Positions 36,968 through 45,338 of a DNA stretch of 64,000 nucleotides are shown here, in pieces. The notes beneath the pieces were generated by a model. That model did not search any database, had not been told where the DNA came from, and was given only the letters and a program-made list of their open reading frames with translations. Each line of letters starts with the position of its first letter. The first letter of the stretch is position 1. Source of the stretch: Vibrio xiamenensis. Its GTDB lineage: Bacteria > Pseudomonadota > Gammaproteobacteria > Enterobacterales > Vibrionaceae. The DNA is taken from assembly GCF_900100015.1 (NCBI RefSeq), contig NZ_FNDD01000005.1, forward strand, positions 62,001 through 126,000. Reading direction: 5' to 3'. Both the position numbers and the translations under genes were made by a program.

Positions 36968-38362
36968 TTGGTCACCGTTGATAAACAAGACGGCATTAAT
37001 TTAAAAATTTCCCATTCGATGACATCCAATAAGAAGTCGACTCTAGATATCTATCTTTTTGTCCCGGGTGAATTGGGACTGTCTGCGGATGTCGTGCAGG
37101 AAAACGAATTTTACTATAGCTCGATTACCCAAAAACGCACCTATTACAGTGATCAAACCTTACTGCCTTTGGTTCACAGTCGTCTGGCCAAGCGTGGCCG
37201 CCTTTCCTCGACACAATACCGAGTCAGCTTAAGCTTATTTGCCTATCAATATGTGATTGCGCTGGATAAAGCGGTAAGCCAACTTAATAAGCACGAACAA
37301 GGACAAGAAGTCAGCGCCGACGAAGTCGACGAAGTTATCGAATTAGCGTTAGACATTCTTAAGCGTTTGAGGCGCAGCATCCCTTATGAAGAAGGGTTAA
37401 AACGTTACTACGCGAATATCGATAATTACCTCTCGTGGTATACCGAGCAGCGCTTTTTATCGTTAGTTGCCCACCTACCTCGTGAAGGCGACTATCGCAC
37501 CATCAAAGAACGTTTGGTGACGATTGTCGAACGTGAAAAAGCCCATCGTAAGCTCAACGATTATAACTCGCAGCACGTACGTGACGACGTCACGCGCATG
37601 AGTAATAAAATGCGCTTGTTACGACGCTTGATTGAGCATCCCATTGTACTGAAAGAGAAAACCACGTCTCTTGGCAAGAATGTTAAGCGCGCCGTCAAAG
37701 GCATGGCGACCGGTCTGGTGATGGTATTTGTCACCATTACCGCTGTTCTAGCTCGCGATTATTGGGGGGAAATTACCGCCTCATTTATTATTGCGATGTC
37801 GTTTGTGTATGCACTGCGGGAAATTTTCAAAGATGACTTACGCGATGTTCTGTGGCGAATGTTTCGCAAAGGCAAACCGAAATGGCGCAAAGTGTATATT
37901 GACCCGACGACCAACAAGGCCGTGGGTCAGAAACTGGAATGGCTGGATTATACTTCTCTACTTAAACTGCCCGATCGCATTCAAATGATTCGTAAGAAGC
38001 GAGTGGTACAACGCGAAGAAACCATCCTTCACTACAGCTCAGAAACAGAAATGTCGACGTCCAAATTCTTAAGTGGATATGAAGAAACTCGTGAATCGAT
38101 GATCGTCAATATGCGGGCTATTACTCGATTAATGGATAAGGGCGCCAACAAGGTTTACACCCTAAATAATAACCAAGTCTCCCGTGAATCAGTGGAAAAA
38201 CGTCACCTGCTTAACTTAATCATTAAAGAAGAAAGTAAGTCGTCAGGCCCTCATTATTATCGCTGGAAGGTTGTCCTCAACCGCAGCAAGATTGTCGCGA
38301 TCGAGAAAATCCCGCTTCATGATCTGTCTACGAACGACATTTCAACGACAGCGTCAGAGTAA
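36968..38362 (+). CDS. Uncharacterised two-helix membrane protein
   Basis: A 464-residue protein I cannot assign to a family. The N-terminal 240 residues are soluble and helix-rich. Two adjacent membrane helices follow near residues 247-285 (ATGLVMVFVTITAVLA, then TASFIIAMSFVYALRE), and the C-terminal 180 residues are basic and probably cytoplasmic. The start is a TTG at 36968, 7 bases after AAGGAG; a longer frame from 36860 would run into the divergent CvfB-type gene and is unlikely. The 3' end overlaps the convergent thioesterase gene by 35 bases. An exact matS copy lies inside it at 37581. Confidence 0.82.
   Translation: MVTVDKQDGINLKISHSMTSNKKSTLDIYLFVPGELGLSADVVQENEFYYSSITQKRTYYSDQTLLPLVHSRLAKRGRLSSTQYRVSLSLFAYQYVIALDKAVSQLNKHEQGQEVSADEVDEVIELALDILKRLRRSIPYEEGLKRYYANIDNYLSWYTEQRFLSLVAHLPREGDYRTIKERLVTIVEREKAHRKLNDYNSQHVRDDVTRMSNKMRLLRRLIEHPIVLKEKTTSLGKNVKRAVKGMATGLVMVFVTITAVLARDYWGEITASFIIAMSFVYALREIFKDDLRDVLWRMFRKGKPKWRKVYIDPTTNKAVGQKLEWLDYTSLLKLPDRIQMIRKKRVVQREETILHYSSETEMSTSKFLSGYEETRESMIVNMRAITRLMDKGANKVYTLNNNQVSRESVEKRHLLNLIIKEESKSSGPHYYRWKVVLNRSKIVAIEKIPLHDLSTNDISTTASE
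37581..37593. promoter_or_regulatory. matS: matS site 3 (exact), inside the membrane protein gene
   Basis: GTGACGACGTCAC, identical to site 1 at 15304, fits the MatP consensus exactly. Confidence 0.86.
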
Positions 38363-38804
38363 ATTCCGCCATCGGTTCGTCGCCATTTAGCGACGGGCAG
38401 GTGGCGATAATCGTCACCGCTTGATTGACGCGCTGACCAGTCGCGATGGTTTCTTCTAGCATCTCGTCAATAATATTGCCATCTCGGCAGTGAAAATGAA
38501 CATCCGCTTCCGGGCGTTTTAAAAACTGTGCATCGACAGCTTTAAATGCCAAAGAGACAGGTTTACTTCTCAGTTTGGCTTTATGCATCGCCAAAAATCC
38601 GCCCGCCAAATCGGCACCAATCGCTAGTGCGCCAAAATACATACTGTTGAGGTGATTTTTGGTCTTATGTTTGAGTGGGATTTTTATCTCCACGGCATTG
38701 TTATCTAATGCAAGAAGCTTGGGACGGCAGCTCCAAATGAGCGGCACTTTGGAAAACGCAAACCAGTTAAGATAAAAGTTTGCTTTCTGAAGATCAGAGA
38801 ACAT
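38328..38804 (-). CDS. Hot-dog fold thioesterase-like protein (DUF4442)
   Basis: A 158-residue protein with the hot-dog fold pattern of DUF4442/PaaI-type thioesterases: a conserved central block (NHLNSMYFGALAIGADLAGGFLA) and a later acidic strand (ADVHFHC). It probably hydrolyses an acyl-CoA, but the substrate is unknown. Its ATG follows the T run of the upstream terminator directly, with no ribosome-binding motif, so translation may be weak, leaderless, or start from unterminated transcripts. The stop codon lies inside the 3' end of the convergent membrane protein gene. Confidence 0.83.
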   Translation of the reverse strand: MFSDLQKANFYLNWFAFSKVPLIWSCRPKLLALDNNAVEIKIPLKHKTKNHLNSMYFGALAIGADLAGGFLAMHKAKLRSKPVSLAFKAVDAQFLKRPEADVHFHCRDGNIIDEMLEETIATGQRVNQAVTIIATCPSLNGDEPMAEFTLTLSLKCRS

Positions 38805-38835
38805 AAAAAAGGCCTAGTCATAAACACACTAGGCC
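38805..38835 (-). terminator. Terminator of the PEP-synthase-like gene
   Basis: On the minus strand GGCCTAGT and ACTAGGCC form an 8-bp stem (loop about 9 bases), followed by TTTTTT. The T run abuts the ATG of the thioesterase gene at 38804. Confidence 0.9.
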
Positions 38836-38902
38836 AGTTAACTGTTTTTTTACTTCTATAGCAACAACTTGTTAACAATTGTGCTAACTGAATCAAATAA
38901 GG

Positions 38903-39790
38903 TTACGATGTCACAACCACGTCAAGAGCGCCCTGCTCACTTAGCAGATCCATCAGTTTTGGATAGCCCAGCAATCCACTACTGAGTACCAGCGCAGGTT
39001 TAGCGCATTCGCGAGCGGCCGCGATAGTTCCTTTAACCAATTGCAATACCGCATCATTATCGGCATCAAATAGATACTCAAGCAAAGGGCTGTAGCGATC
39101 AATACCCAACGTGGTTTGCGCGAGGTTTTCGATATCAACAACCACCCCATCGAAATATGGCAGCAGTTTATCGGCAAGCAATGCTGACGACGGCACATCA
39201 ACACAATAGGATACTTTCAAGCCATTTTGACCACGAGACAAGCCTTGTTCGGCTAGCAAGTCGATGATTTTTGCCGCATCAGACAGAGTGCGAACAAAAG
39301 GCACAACCACTTCCACTTCCACGCCTGTTGCACGAAGTTTTTTCACCACCTCACACTCAAGCGCAAACACTGGCGAATAAGACTCTGTTGCGAATCGAGA
39401 CACGCCGCGAAGACCTAACGCAGGGTTAATCTCTTCTGGTTCAAACTGGCCACCTAATAGGGTGCGGAACATGTAGCTATCTGAATCACTGAGTGAAACT
39501 CGAACGGCTTTATGATTAGCTGTAATAGATTCGGTGATCTTCTCCACCATAGTCGAGACAAAATGCTCAGCTAATGGCTGTGCACCGATAATCGCATCAA
39601 TCGAGCTTTGATCGATTTCACTGAGCTGAACTTCCGCGCTTTCGTAACCTGGGTGGTAAAAGATATGCTCGGAAATCATATCAGCCAATGAAACATAAAT
39701 ATGTTGTGCGCCGCTGTTTTGCCCATGCGACGGCAGAGCGTCCCCCAATGCTAGCGAAGGATGTAGTGTGTTTGCATTCTCCGTGCTCAT
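38903..39790 (-). CDS. PEP synthase C-terminal-domain homologue, probably inactive
   Basis: A 295-residue protein equal to the C-terminal PEP-binding TIM-barrel of PpsA; the swivelling and nucleotide-binding domains are absent. Retained blocks: LLGGQFEPEEINPALGLRG, FALECEVVKKLR, VPFVRTLSDA and LTLGxDR-like QTTLGIDR. Lost key residues compared with PpsA: the catalytic cysteine loop GICGQGPSD is LSSGLLGYPK, the metal ligands near MMCEIPSN are YCVDVPSS, and GSNDMTQ is DIENLAQ. It is most likely a PEP-binding pseudoenzyme or sensor. The ATG at 39790 has GGAG 5 bases upstream. Divergent from a PEP-using DAHP synthase. Confidence 0.85.
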   Translation of the reverse strand: MSTENANTLHPSLALGDALPSHGQNSGAQHIYVSLADMISEHIFYHPGYESAEVQLSEIDQSSIDAIIGAQPLAEHFVSTMVEKITESITANHKAVRVSLSDSDSYMFRTLLGGQFEPEEINPALGLRGVSRFATESYSPVFALECEVVKKLRATGVEVEVVVPFVRTLSDAAKIIDLLAEQGLSRGQNGLKVSYCVDVPSSALLADKLLPYFDGVVVDIENLAQTTLGIDRYSPLLEYLFDADNDAVLQLVKGTIAAARECAKPALVLSSGLLGYPKLMDLLSEQGALDVVVTS

Positions 39791-39879
39791 CATTGCTCCG
39801 TATAAATTATAATAATCAATAGTGTGAACATACCGACAGCCAGCGTGGAACACAAGGCTAAAAATATGTTTAACAACAA

Positions 39880-39901
39880 AAAGTGAATTTCATTTCACTT
39901 T
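39880..39901. promoter_or_regulatory. Candidate operator between the PpsA-like and DAHP synthase genes
   Basis: AAAGTGAA-TTTCAT-TTCACTTT is a perfect 8-bp inverted repeat in the 194-base divergent gap. Its location and symmetry suggest a repressor site. It is not an exact Cra site (TGAA-N4-TTCA), as the spacer is 6. Confidence 0.5.
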
Positions 39902-39984
39902 CCCCTCTGACTACAGAGCCAGTTTCACGATAAGTGGTTTATTCCGCAGGCAGTTTCCGTTATCTTTACCGCTTCGAAATAAAA

Positions 39985-41052
39985 ATGACGGCCGATGATA
40001 TGCCACAGAAAACTGATGAATTAAGAACCCAGGCTTTAGGTCCGATGCCAACGCCCGCAGAGCTTGGTAATACTCACCCGATTACCGATGATGTTGCAGA
40101 GCGAATCGCCCATTCTCGTCTGCAAGTCGAAAACATTCTCACCGGTAAAGATTCCAGACTGTTAGTGATTGTCGGCCCATGCTCTGTCCATGATACCGAC
40201 GCCGCGCTTGATTACGCTCAGCGCCTAGCCAATCTGCAGACGCGTTATAAAGACGAATTATTTATTGTTATGCGCACCTACTTTGAGAAGCCGCGTACAG
40301 TGGTAGGTTGGAAAGGCTTAATCACAGATCCAAATCTAGATGGCTCTTACGCACTGGAAAGCGGGCTAAATAAAGCGCGTAAACTGCTGCTCGATGTCAA
40401 TAAACTGGGCCTTGCCACCGCTACCGAATTTCTCGATATGATCACCGGCCAATACATTGCCGATTTGATCACCTGGGGCGCCATTGGCGCTCGCACCACA
40501 GAATCGCAAATTCATCGTGAAATGGCGTCAGCCCTATCATGCCCGGTGGGCTTTAAAAATGGCACCAACGGCAATGTTAAAATCGCCATTGACGCGATTC
40601 GAGCCGCCAAAGCGTCGCACTATTTCTATTCCCCAGACAAAAACGGTCGCATGACAGTGTACCGAACCAGCGGGAACCCATTTGGTCACGTAATTTTACG
40701 CGGCGGTGACAGTGGCCCAAATTACGATGCCGACTCAGTAGAACACGCTTGTGAGCAGCTCAAGCAATTCGACTTGCCTGCCCGGCTAGTGATCGACTTT
40801 AGTCACGCCAACTGTCAAAAACAACATCGTAAACAACTGGATGTTGCCAAAGACATTTGTAAACAAATTCTCTCTGGCAAGAACCAAGTCGCTGGTATTA
40901 TGGCCGAGAGTTTTATTAAAGAAGGCAACCAATCAATGGAAGACCTTCAAAATCTTGAGTATGGTAAATCCATTACCGACCCTTGTTTGGGTTGGGACGA
41001 CACCGAAACCATGCTAGAAATGCTGGCAAAAGCCGTAAAACAACGAATGTAA
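39985..41052 (+). CDS. 3-deoxy-7-phosphoheptulonate (DAHP) synthase, AroF/G/H type
   Basis: A 355-residue class I DAHP synthase that joins PEP and erythrose-4-phosphate, the first step of aromatic amino-acid synthesis. Conserved parts are VGPCSVHD (near 66), RTYFEKPRTVVGWKGL, GARTTESQ and DFSHANCQKQHRKQ. The N-terminal sequence TDELRT...TPAEL resembles E. coli AroH more than AroG, hinting at tryptophan feedback, but I cannot settle the isoform. The ATG at 39985 or the one at 40000 could be used; neither has a strong ribosome-binding site. yajQ follows after 18 bases. Confidence 0.93.
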   Translation: MTADDMPQKTDELRTQALGPMPTPAELGNTHPITDDVAERIAHSRLQVENILTGKDSRLLVIVGPCSVHDTDAALDYAQRLANLQTRYKDELFIVMRTYFEKPRTVVGWKGLITDPNLDGSYALESGLNKARKLLLDVNKLGLATATEFLDMITGQYIADLITWGAIGARTTESQIHREMASALSCPVGFKNGTNGNVKIAIDAIRAAKASHYFYSPDKNGRMTVYRTSGNPFGHVILRGGDSGPNYDADSVEHACEQLKQFDLPARLVIDFSHANCQKQHRKQLDVAKDICKQILSGKNQVAGIMAESFIKEGNQSMEDLQNLEYGKSITDPCLGWDDTETMLEMLAKAVKQRM

Positions 41053-41070
41053 TCTTGTAAGGAAAAAACC

Positions 41071-41556
41071 ATGCCTTCATTTGATATTGTTTCTGAAATC
41101 GATACTGTCGAACTTCGCAATGCCGTTGAGAACTCAGCGCGTGAACTCACTACTCGATTTGACTTTCGCAATGTCGATGCCACTATCGAAATGCTAAAGG
41201 ATGAAACCGTAAAACTGAGTGCTGAAGGCGATTTTCAGCTTAAGCAGATACGCGATATTTTGCGTGGACATCTTGCCAAACGCGGTGTCGATGCCGATTC
41301 TATGGAATCCAAAGAACCTGAAGCAACAGGAAAAAAATGGCATCAAACTATCGCGTTTAAACAAGGTATTGAAACGGATATGGCGAAGAAGATCGTCAAG
41401 CACCTGAAAGAAGCCAAATTGAAAGTCCAAGCGTCAATTCAGGGCGATAAAGTGCGAGTTACCGGTAAGAAGCGTGATGATTTACAAACCGCTATCGCAT
41501 CGATTCGCCAAGCCGAACTAGGCCAACCCTTCCAGTTTAATAACTTTCGCGATTAA
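41071..41556 (+). CDS. YajQ family cyclic-di-GMP-binding protein
   Basis: A 161-residue protein starting [22 protein letters not shown], a near-standard YajQ N-terminus, with two ferredoxin-like halves (second from about residue 90). YajQ proteins bind nucleotides; the Xanthomonas homologue is a cyclic-di-GMP effector that controls transcription with a LysR protein. A ribosome-binding motif AAGGA precedes the ATG. Cotranscription with the DAHP synthase gene is likely given the 18-base gap; a functional link is not obvious. Confidence 0.93.
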   Translation: MPSFDIVSEIDTVELRNAVENSARELTTRFDFRNVDATIEMLKDETVKLSAEGDFQLKQIRDILRGHLAKRGVDADSMESKEPEATGKKWHQTIAFKQGIETDMAKKIVKHLKEAKLKVQASIQGDKVRVTGKKRDDLQTAIASIRQAELGQPFQFNNFRD

Positions 41557-41590
41557 CCCACTGTTCATAAACAGTGTCTCGGTTAAAGAA

Positions 41591-41617
41591 AAATCCCGCT
41601 TTCAGCGGGATTTTTTT
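41591..41617. terminator. Two-way terminator between yajQ and the siroheme gene
   Basis: AAATCCCGCT-TTC-AGCGGGATTT is a perfect 10-bp stem with T runs on both strands, so it can end both convergent transcripts. It overlaps the stop codon of the leftward gene. Confidence 0.92.
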
Positions 41618-42551
41618 AGGCTTTGCCAAGGCGAATAAACAGGTCATCGCCGCGCAATAAATGATATTTGGTTGAGTTAGGCGGAATAAACACACATACG
41701 CGCAGTTTGTCGCGGCGCACGTCTTCCAAAAACGCAGCTAACTCTATTTCGCTTATGAACCCTTCACGCTCAGCATCACGGCGTACCAAATCCACAAAGC
41801 CAAAAGGGCAAAATTGTTCATGAAAAATTTTCTCGGCGCGCTGCATCAAACGCAGTGCTTTCAATGGTAAAAGCTCTACGTCCTCACCGTATTCGATCCA
41901 GGTAATCGATGCCTTATCTTCGACTTCTGCATAGAGCATTTCTTGATAAAGCGTTTCAAACTGTTGGCGAGTTTTACAATGCTCAATATCCGGATGGTCG
42001 AAAAAGCGCTCCCAAAATTTTCTTCTATCATCAACCGAAGGTAGCACGCGCTTAATATCGTTACGTTTAGACGCCGCATACTCCGCTTGATAACCTAAGT
42101 TCTGAGCAAACATCGACTCAAGTTGTTCACGGATATTACGCACTAAAACCGGCGATGCACCACCACTCGAAATGGCGAGCTGTATTCGACCGCGGTTAAC
42201 CATTGCAGGAGTGATAAAGTCACAAAAAGGTTGATCATCCACAACATTAACAAGGATTCGAGCTTTCTTAGCATCAGCATAAACTTGATGATTGAGCTCG
42301 GGATTATTGGTCGTCGCCCAAACTTGCACATATTCTGCTCGTATGTGTTCACTTGAATAAAAATTCTGTATCCAGACACATTTATCTTGTTCTACAAGAC
42401 GCTGCAAATACGGTTCAATATTCGGTGAAATAATCGTCACTTGTGCACCTGCACGTAGCAAGCTATCGATCTTTCGACAAGCCACCTCCCCACCGCCAAC
42501 AACGAGGACTGCTCTGTTAGATAAGTCTAAAAATAGAGGAAAATACTGCAT
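41616..42551 (-). CDS. Siroheme synthase, Met8/CysG N-terminal type, with decayed SUMT tail
   Basis: A 311-residue enzyme that oxidises precorrin-2 with NAD and inserts iron to give sirohaem, cofactor of sulfite and nitrite reductases. The NAD-binding motif VVGGGEVACRK (near 17) and the ferrochelatase part (ISSGGASPVLVR) match CysG residues 1-215. The final ~95 residues resemble the first part of the CysG methyltransferase domain: ELLPLKALRLMQRAE, LVRRDAEREGF and LLRGDDLFIRLGKA parallel LLTLKGLQQIQQAD, LVRRDADRVFV and RLKGGDPFIFGRG. The SAM loop GAGPGD is missing, so methylation activity is not expected. Confidence 0.88.
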   Translation of the reverse strand: MQYFPLFLDLSNRAVLVVGGGEVACRKIDSLLRAGAQVTIISPNIEPYLQRLVEQDKCVWIQNFYSSEHIRAEYVQVWATTNNPELNHQVYADAKKARILVNVVDDQPFCDFITPAMVNRGRIQLAISSGGASPVLVRNIREQLESMFAQNLGYQAEYAASKRNDIKRVLPSVDDRRKFWERFFDHPDIEHCKTRQQFETLYQEMLYAEVEDKASITWIEYGEDVELLPLKALRLMQRAEKIFHEQFCPFGFVDLVRRDAEREGFISEIELAAFLEDVRRDKLRVCVFIPPNSTKYHLLRGDDLFIRLGKA

Positions 42552-43012
42552 TTCATTCCTTGAATATGTTAATTGACCAACAAAACCATACTACCAAAAA
42601 TAGTGCAAAGACATCACCCCTAGCGGCTCTTAGAATAATTTCCTATCGAATTTATAACTATTATTAGAATTTTATATCGCCAAGCCAAAATCTTATCGAT
42701 CGTTAACGCTAATGGAATGAATAAAGTTTTCAAAATCATCCTGTTGCACCATTATTGAGAGGTTCTGCACTATTTACATTCAGCTTACATTTCGTCATTC
42801 TTGTCAGTAAAGGGATTGCACTACAAAATAAAAATCTTTTCAAATGATACATTTGAGAAATAGCAAAACCCTTTCTAAACTTATAAATAGTTGATTTTTA
42901 TAGATTGTGAAGTCAATCAAATTTTCAACTCAAAACAACAAAACACAACATCAATAAGTACGCAATTCCAAGTTTTACTTGGTTTAACATGGATCATACA
43001 GGAAGGATACAC
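42552..43012. other. Long AT-rich leader upstream of aapJ
   Basis: About 460 bases without a gene. Seen within it: an inverted repeat CAAATG-ATA-CATTTG (42841-42855), and a perfect repeat CCAAGT-TTT-ACTTGG (42968-42982) that would form a hairpin about 30 bases before the aapJ start. Three GCAC words near 42747, 42772 and 42817, the first within TTGCACCA, recall NtrC half-sites but no full site or sigma-54 promoter is evident. Confidence 0.45.
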
Positions 43013-44041
43013 ATGGCAAATAAACTAACACTTATTGCTTCAGTCATAGCCGCTTCTACTGCATTAGTTGCAAATACTGCATCAGCAGCAGACAGCACGT
43101 TAGACAAAGTAACAAAACAAGGATACTTAACTTGTGGCGTAAGTACTGGTCTACCAGGCTTCTCTAACCCAAACTCTAAAGGTGAATGGGAAGGGATCGA
43201 CGTAGAATACTGTCAAGCTCTTGCAGCGGCAGTTCTAGGCGATAAGACAAAAGTCAAATATGTTCCTCTAACGGCAAAAGAACGTTTTACTGCACTTCAG
43301 TCTGGCGAAATCGATGTCTTGTCTCGTAACACAACTTGGACACTACAACGTGACGCCGCGCTAGGTCTTAACTTCGTAGGTGTAAACTACTACGATGGCC
43401 AAGGATTTATGGTTAAGAAAGATCTAGGCATCAAGAGTGCAAAAGAACTGGATGGCGCATCTGTTTGTGTTCAATCTGGTACCACAACAGAATTGAACTT
43501 AGCAGACTACTTCCGTAACAACGGTATGTCTTACAAGCCAGTCGTATTTGATACTTCAGCACAAACATCTAAAGGTTTTGACGCAGGTCGTTGTGACGTG
43601 CTAACTACTGACCAATCTGGTCTTTACGCACTTCGGCTAAACCTACAAAACCCAGATTCAGCAATGGTACTACCAGAAATCATTTCTAAAGAGCCGCTAG
43701 GTCCAGTGGTTCGTCAAGGCGACGACCAATGGTTCAACGTAGCAAAATGGACTCTATTTGCGATGGTTAACGCAGAAGAGTACGGCATCACATCGAAAAA
43801 CGCTGATGAAATGCTGAAATCTAAAGATCCAAACGTTACTCGTATCCTAGGTGTTGACGGTCCTAAAGGCCAAGGTCTAGGTATTCGTGACGACTGGGGT
43901 TACCAAATCATCAAGCAAGTGGGCAACTACGGTGAGAGCTTCGAGCGCACTGTTGGTAAAGGCTCTCCGCTTCAAATCTCTCGTGGTGTAAACGCATTGT
44001 GGAATGAAGGCGGCTTTATGTACGCGCCACCAATCCGCTAA
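43013..44041 (+). CDS. aapJ: General amino-acid ABC transporter, substrate-binding protein
   Basis: A 342-residue periplasmic binding protein. A signal peptide (about 1-24, ending TASA) precedes the mature protein, with LTCGVSTGLPGFSNPNSKG and later VCVQSGTTTELNLADYFR typical of AapJ/BztA. It binds polar L-amino acids such as glutamate and aspartate. The ATG at 43013 follows GGAAGG; an in-frame ATG at 42989 lacks this. Codon use is unusually uniform, suggesting high expression. Confidence 0.95.
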   Translation: MANKLTLIASVIAASTALVANTASAADSTLDKVTKQGYLTCGVSTGLPGFSNPNSKGEWEGIDVEYCQALAAAVLGDKTKVKYVPLTAKERFTALQSGEIDVLSRNTTWTLQRDAALGLNFVGVNYYDGQGFMVKKDLGIKSAKELDGASVCVQSGTTTELNLADYFRNNGMSYKPVVFDTSAQTSKGFDAGRCDVLTTDQSGLYALRLNLQNPDSAMVLPEIISKEPLGPVVRQGDDQWFNVAKWTLFAMVNAEEYGITSKNADEMLKSKDPNVTRILGVDGPKGQGLGIRDDWGYQIIKQVGNYGESFERTVGKGSPLQISRGVNALWNEGGFMYAPPIR

Positions 44042-44131
44042 TTAGTGCATTTACCTACAAAAAAGTAATCTATGGGCGGTGTCGAACATGCACCGCCCTT
44101 ATGCATACATTGGATTTGAGGTTATAGCTGT

Positions 44132-45337
44132 ATGAAACCTACTAATACTGCTGCGTCTGGGTCTGCTAAGTCACCGACTTCCAACGCTAGCCTTTTATAC
44201 AATCCCACATTTCGATCTGTTGCTTTCCAAATTATTGCGTTAGCAGCTTTGATCTTCTTCTTCTACACCGCTGTAGATAACGCCCTTAATAACCTAGAAG
44301 CTCGCGGCATCGCGACCGGTTTCGACTTTCTAGACAAAAAAGCGGGTTTTGGGATTGGCCTGTCTTTAATTGACTACAACGAAACTTATACTTACGGACG
44401 AACTTTCGTGGTCGGCTTACTCAACACCGCGTTGGTCTCTTTCCTCGGTATTATCTTTGCTACCGTTCTCGGATTTACTATTGGTATTGCTCGTCTATCC
44501 TCTAACTGGTTGGTCAGCCGTGCAGCCGCTGTTTATATCGAGATTTTCCGTAACATTCCGCTGCTGCTCCAAATTCTATTTTGGTATTTCGCCGTGCTGC
44601 AAACGCTTCCGTCGCCAAGACAGAGCATGAGCATTGGTGATTCGGTATTCTTGAACGTTCGCGGTCTGTTTTTGCCTTCGCCAGTGTTTGAATCTGGCAG
44701 TGGTATCGTCGGTGCAGCCTTTGTATTCGGCGTGATTGCAACCTTAGTTGTCAGCATCTGGGCCAAAAACAAACAAAAACTGACGGGCCAGCAAACCCCA
44801 ATGGGACGTATTGTCCTTGGACTTTGTATCGGTTTACCTTTGGTTGTGTACTTCCTTGCAGGTTCCCCCATTCACGCCGACTATCCAGAGCTTAAAGGCT
44901 TTAACTTCCGCGGCGGCTTTGCGATCATTCCAGAATTAGCAGCGCTACTGCTTGCGCTGAGCGTCTATACCGCTGCGTTTATTGCTGAAATCGTCCGTTC
45001 GGGCATTAACGCCGTCAGCCACGGACAAACTGAAGCGGCAATGTCGCTAGGTTTACCTCGTTCAAAAACGCTGAAATTGGTCGTTATTCCTCAAGCACTG
45101 CGAATCATTATTCCACCGCTGACCAGCCAATATCTGAACTTGACCAAAAACTCATCGCTGGCGATGGCGATTGGTTATCCAGATCTAGTCTCCGTTTTTG
45201 CAGGTACAACCCTCAACCAGGTAGGCCAATCAATAGAAATCATTGCGATGACAATGGGCGTTTACCTTGCACTAAGCTTGTTTACCTCAGCATTGATGAA
45301 CCTATACAACCGTAAAGTTGCGTTGGTGGAGAGATAA
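44132..45337 (+). CDS. aapQ: General amino-acid ABC transporter, permease AapQ
   Basis: A 401-residue inner-membrane permease with about eight membrane segments. The EAA loop, EAAMSLGLPRSKTLKLVVIPQALRIIIPP (about residues 303-331), contacts the ATPase. The longer N-terminal part and large periplasmic insertion are typical of AapQ/BztB rather than of short HisM-type permeases. It lies 90 bases after aapJ, and its stop codon is one base from the aapM start. Confidence 0.95.
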   Translation: MKPTNTAASGSAKSPTSNASLLYNPTFRSVAFQIIALAALIFFFYTAVDNALNNLEARGIATGFDFLDKKAGFGIGLSLIDYNETYTYGRTFVVGLLNTALVSFLGIIFATVLGFTIGIARLSSNWLVSRAAAVYIEIFRNIPLLLQILFWYFAVLQTLPSPRQSMSIGDSVFLNVRGLFLPSPVFESGSGIVGAAFVFGVIATLVVSIWAKNKQKLTGQQTPMGRIVLGLCIGLPLVVYFLAGSPIHADYPELKGFNFRGGFAIIPELAALLLALSVYTAAFIAEIVRSGINAVSHGQTEAAMSLGLPRSKTLKLVVIPQALRIIIPPLTSQYLNLTKNSSLAMAIGYPDLVSVFAGTTLNQVGQSIEIIAMTMGVYLALSLFTSALMNLYNRKVALVER

Positions 45338-45338
45338 G

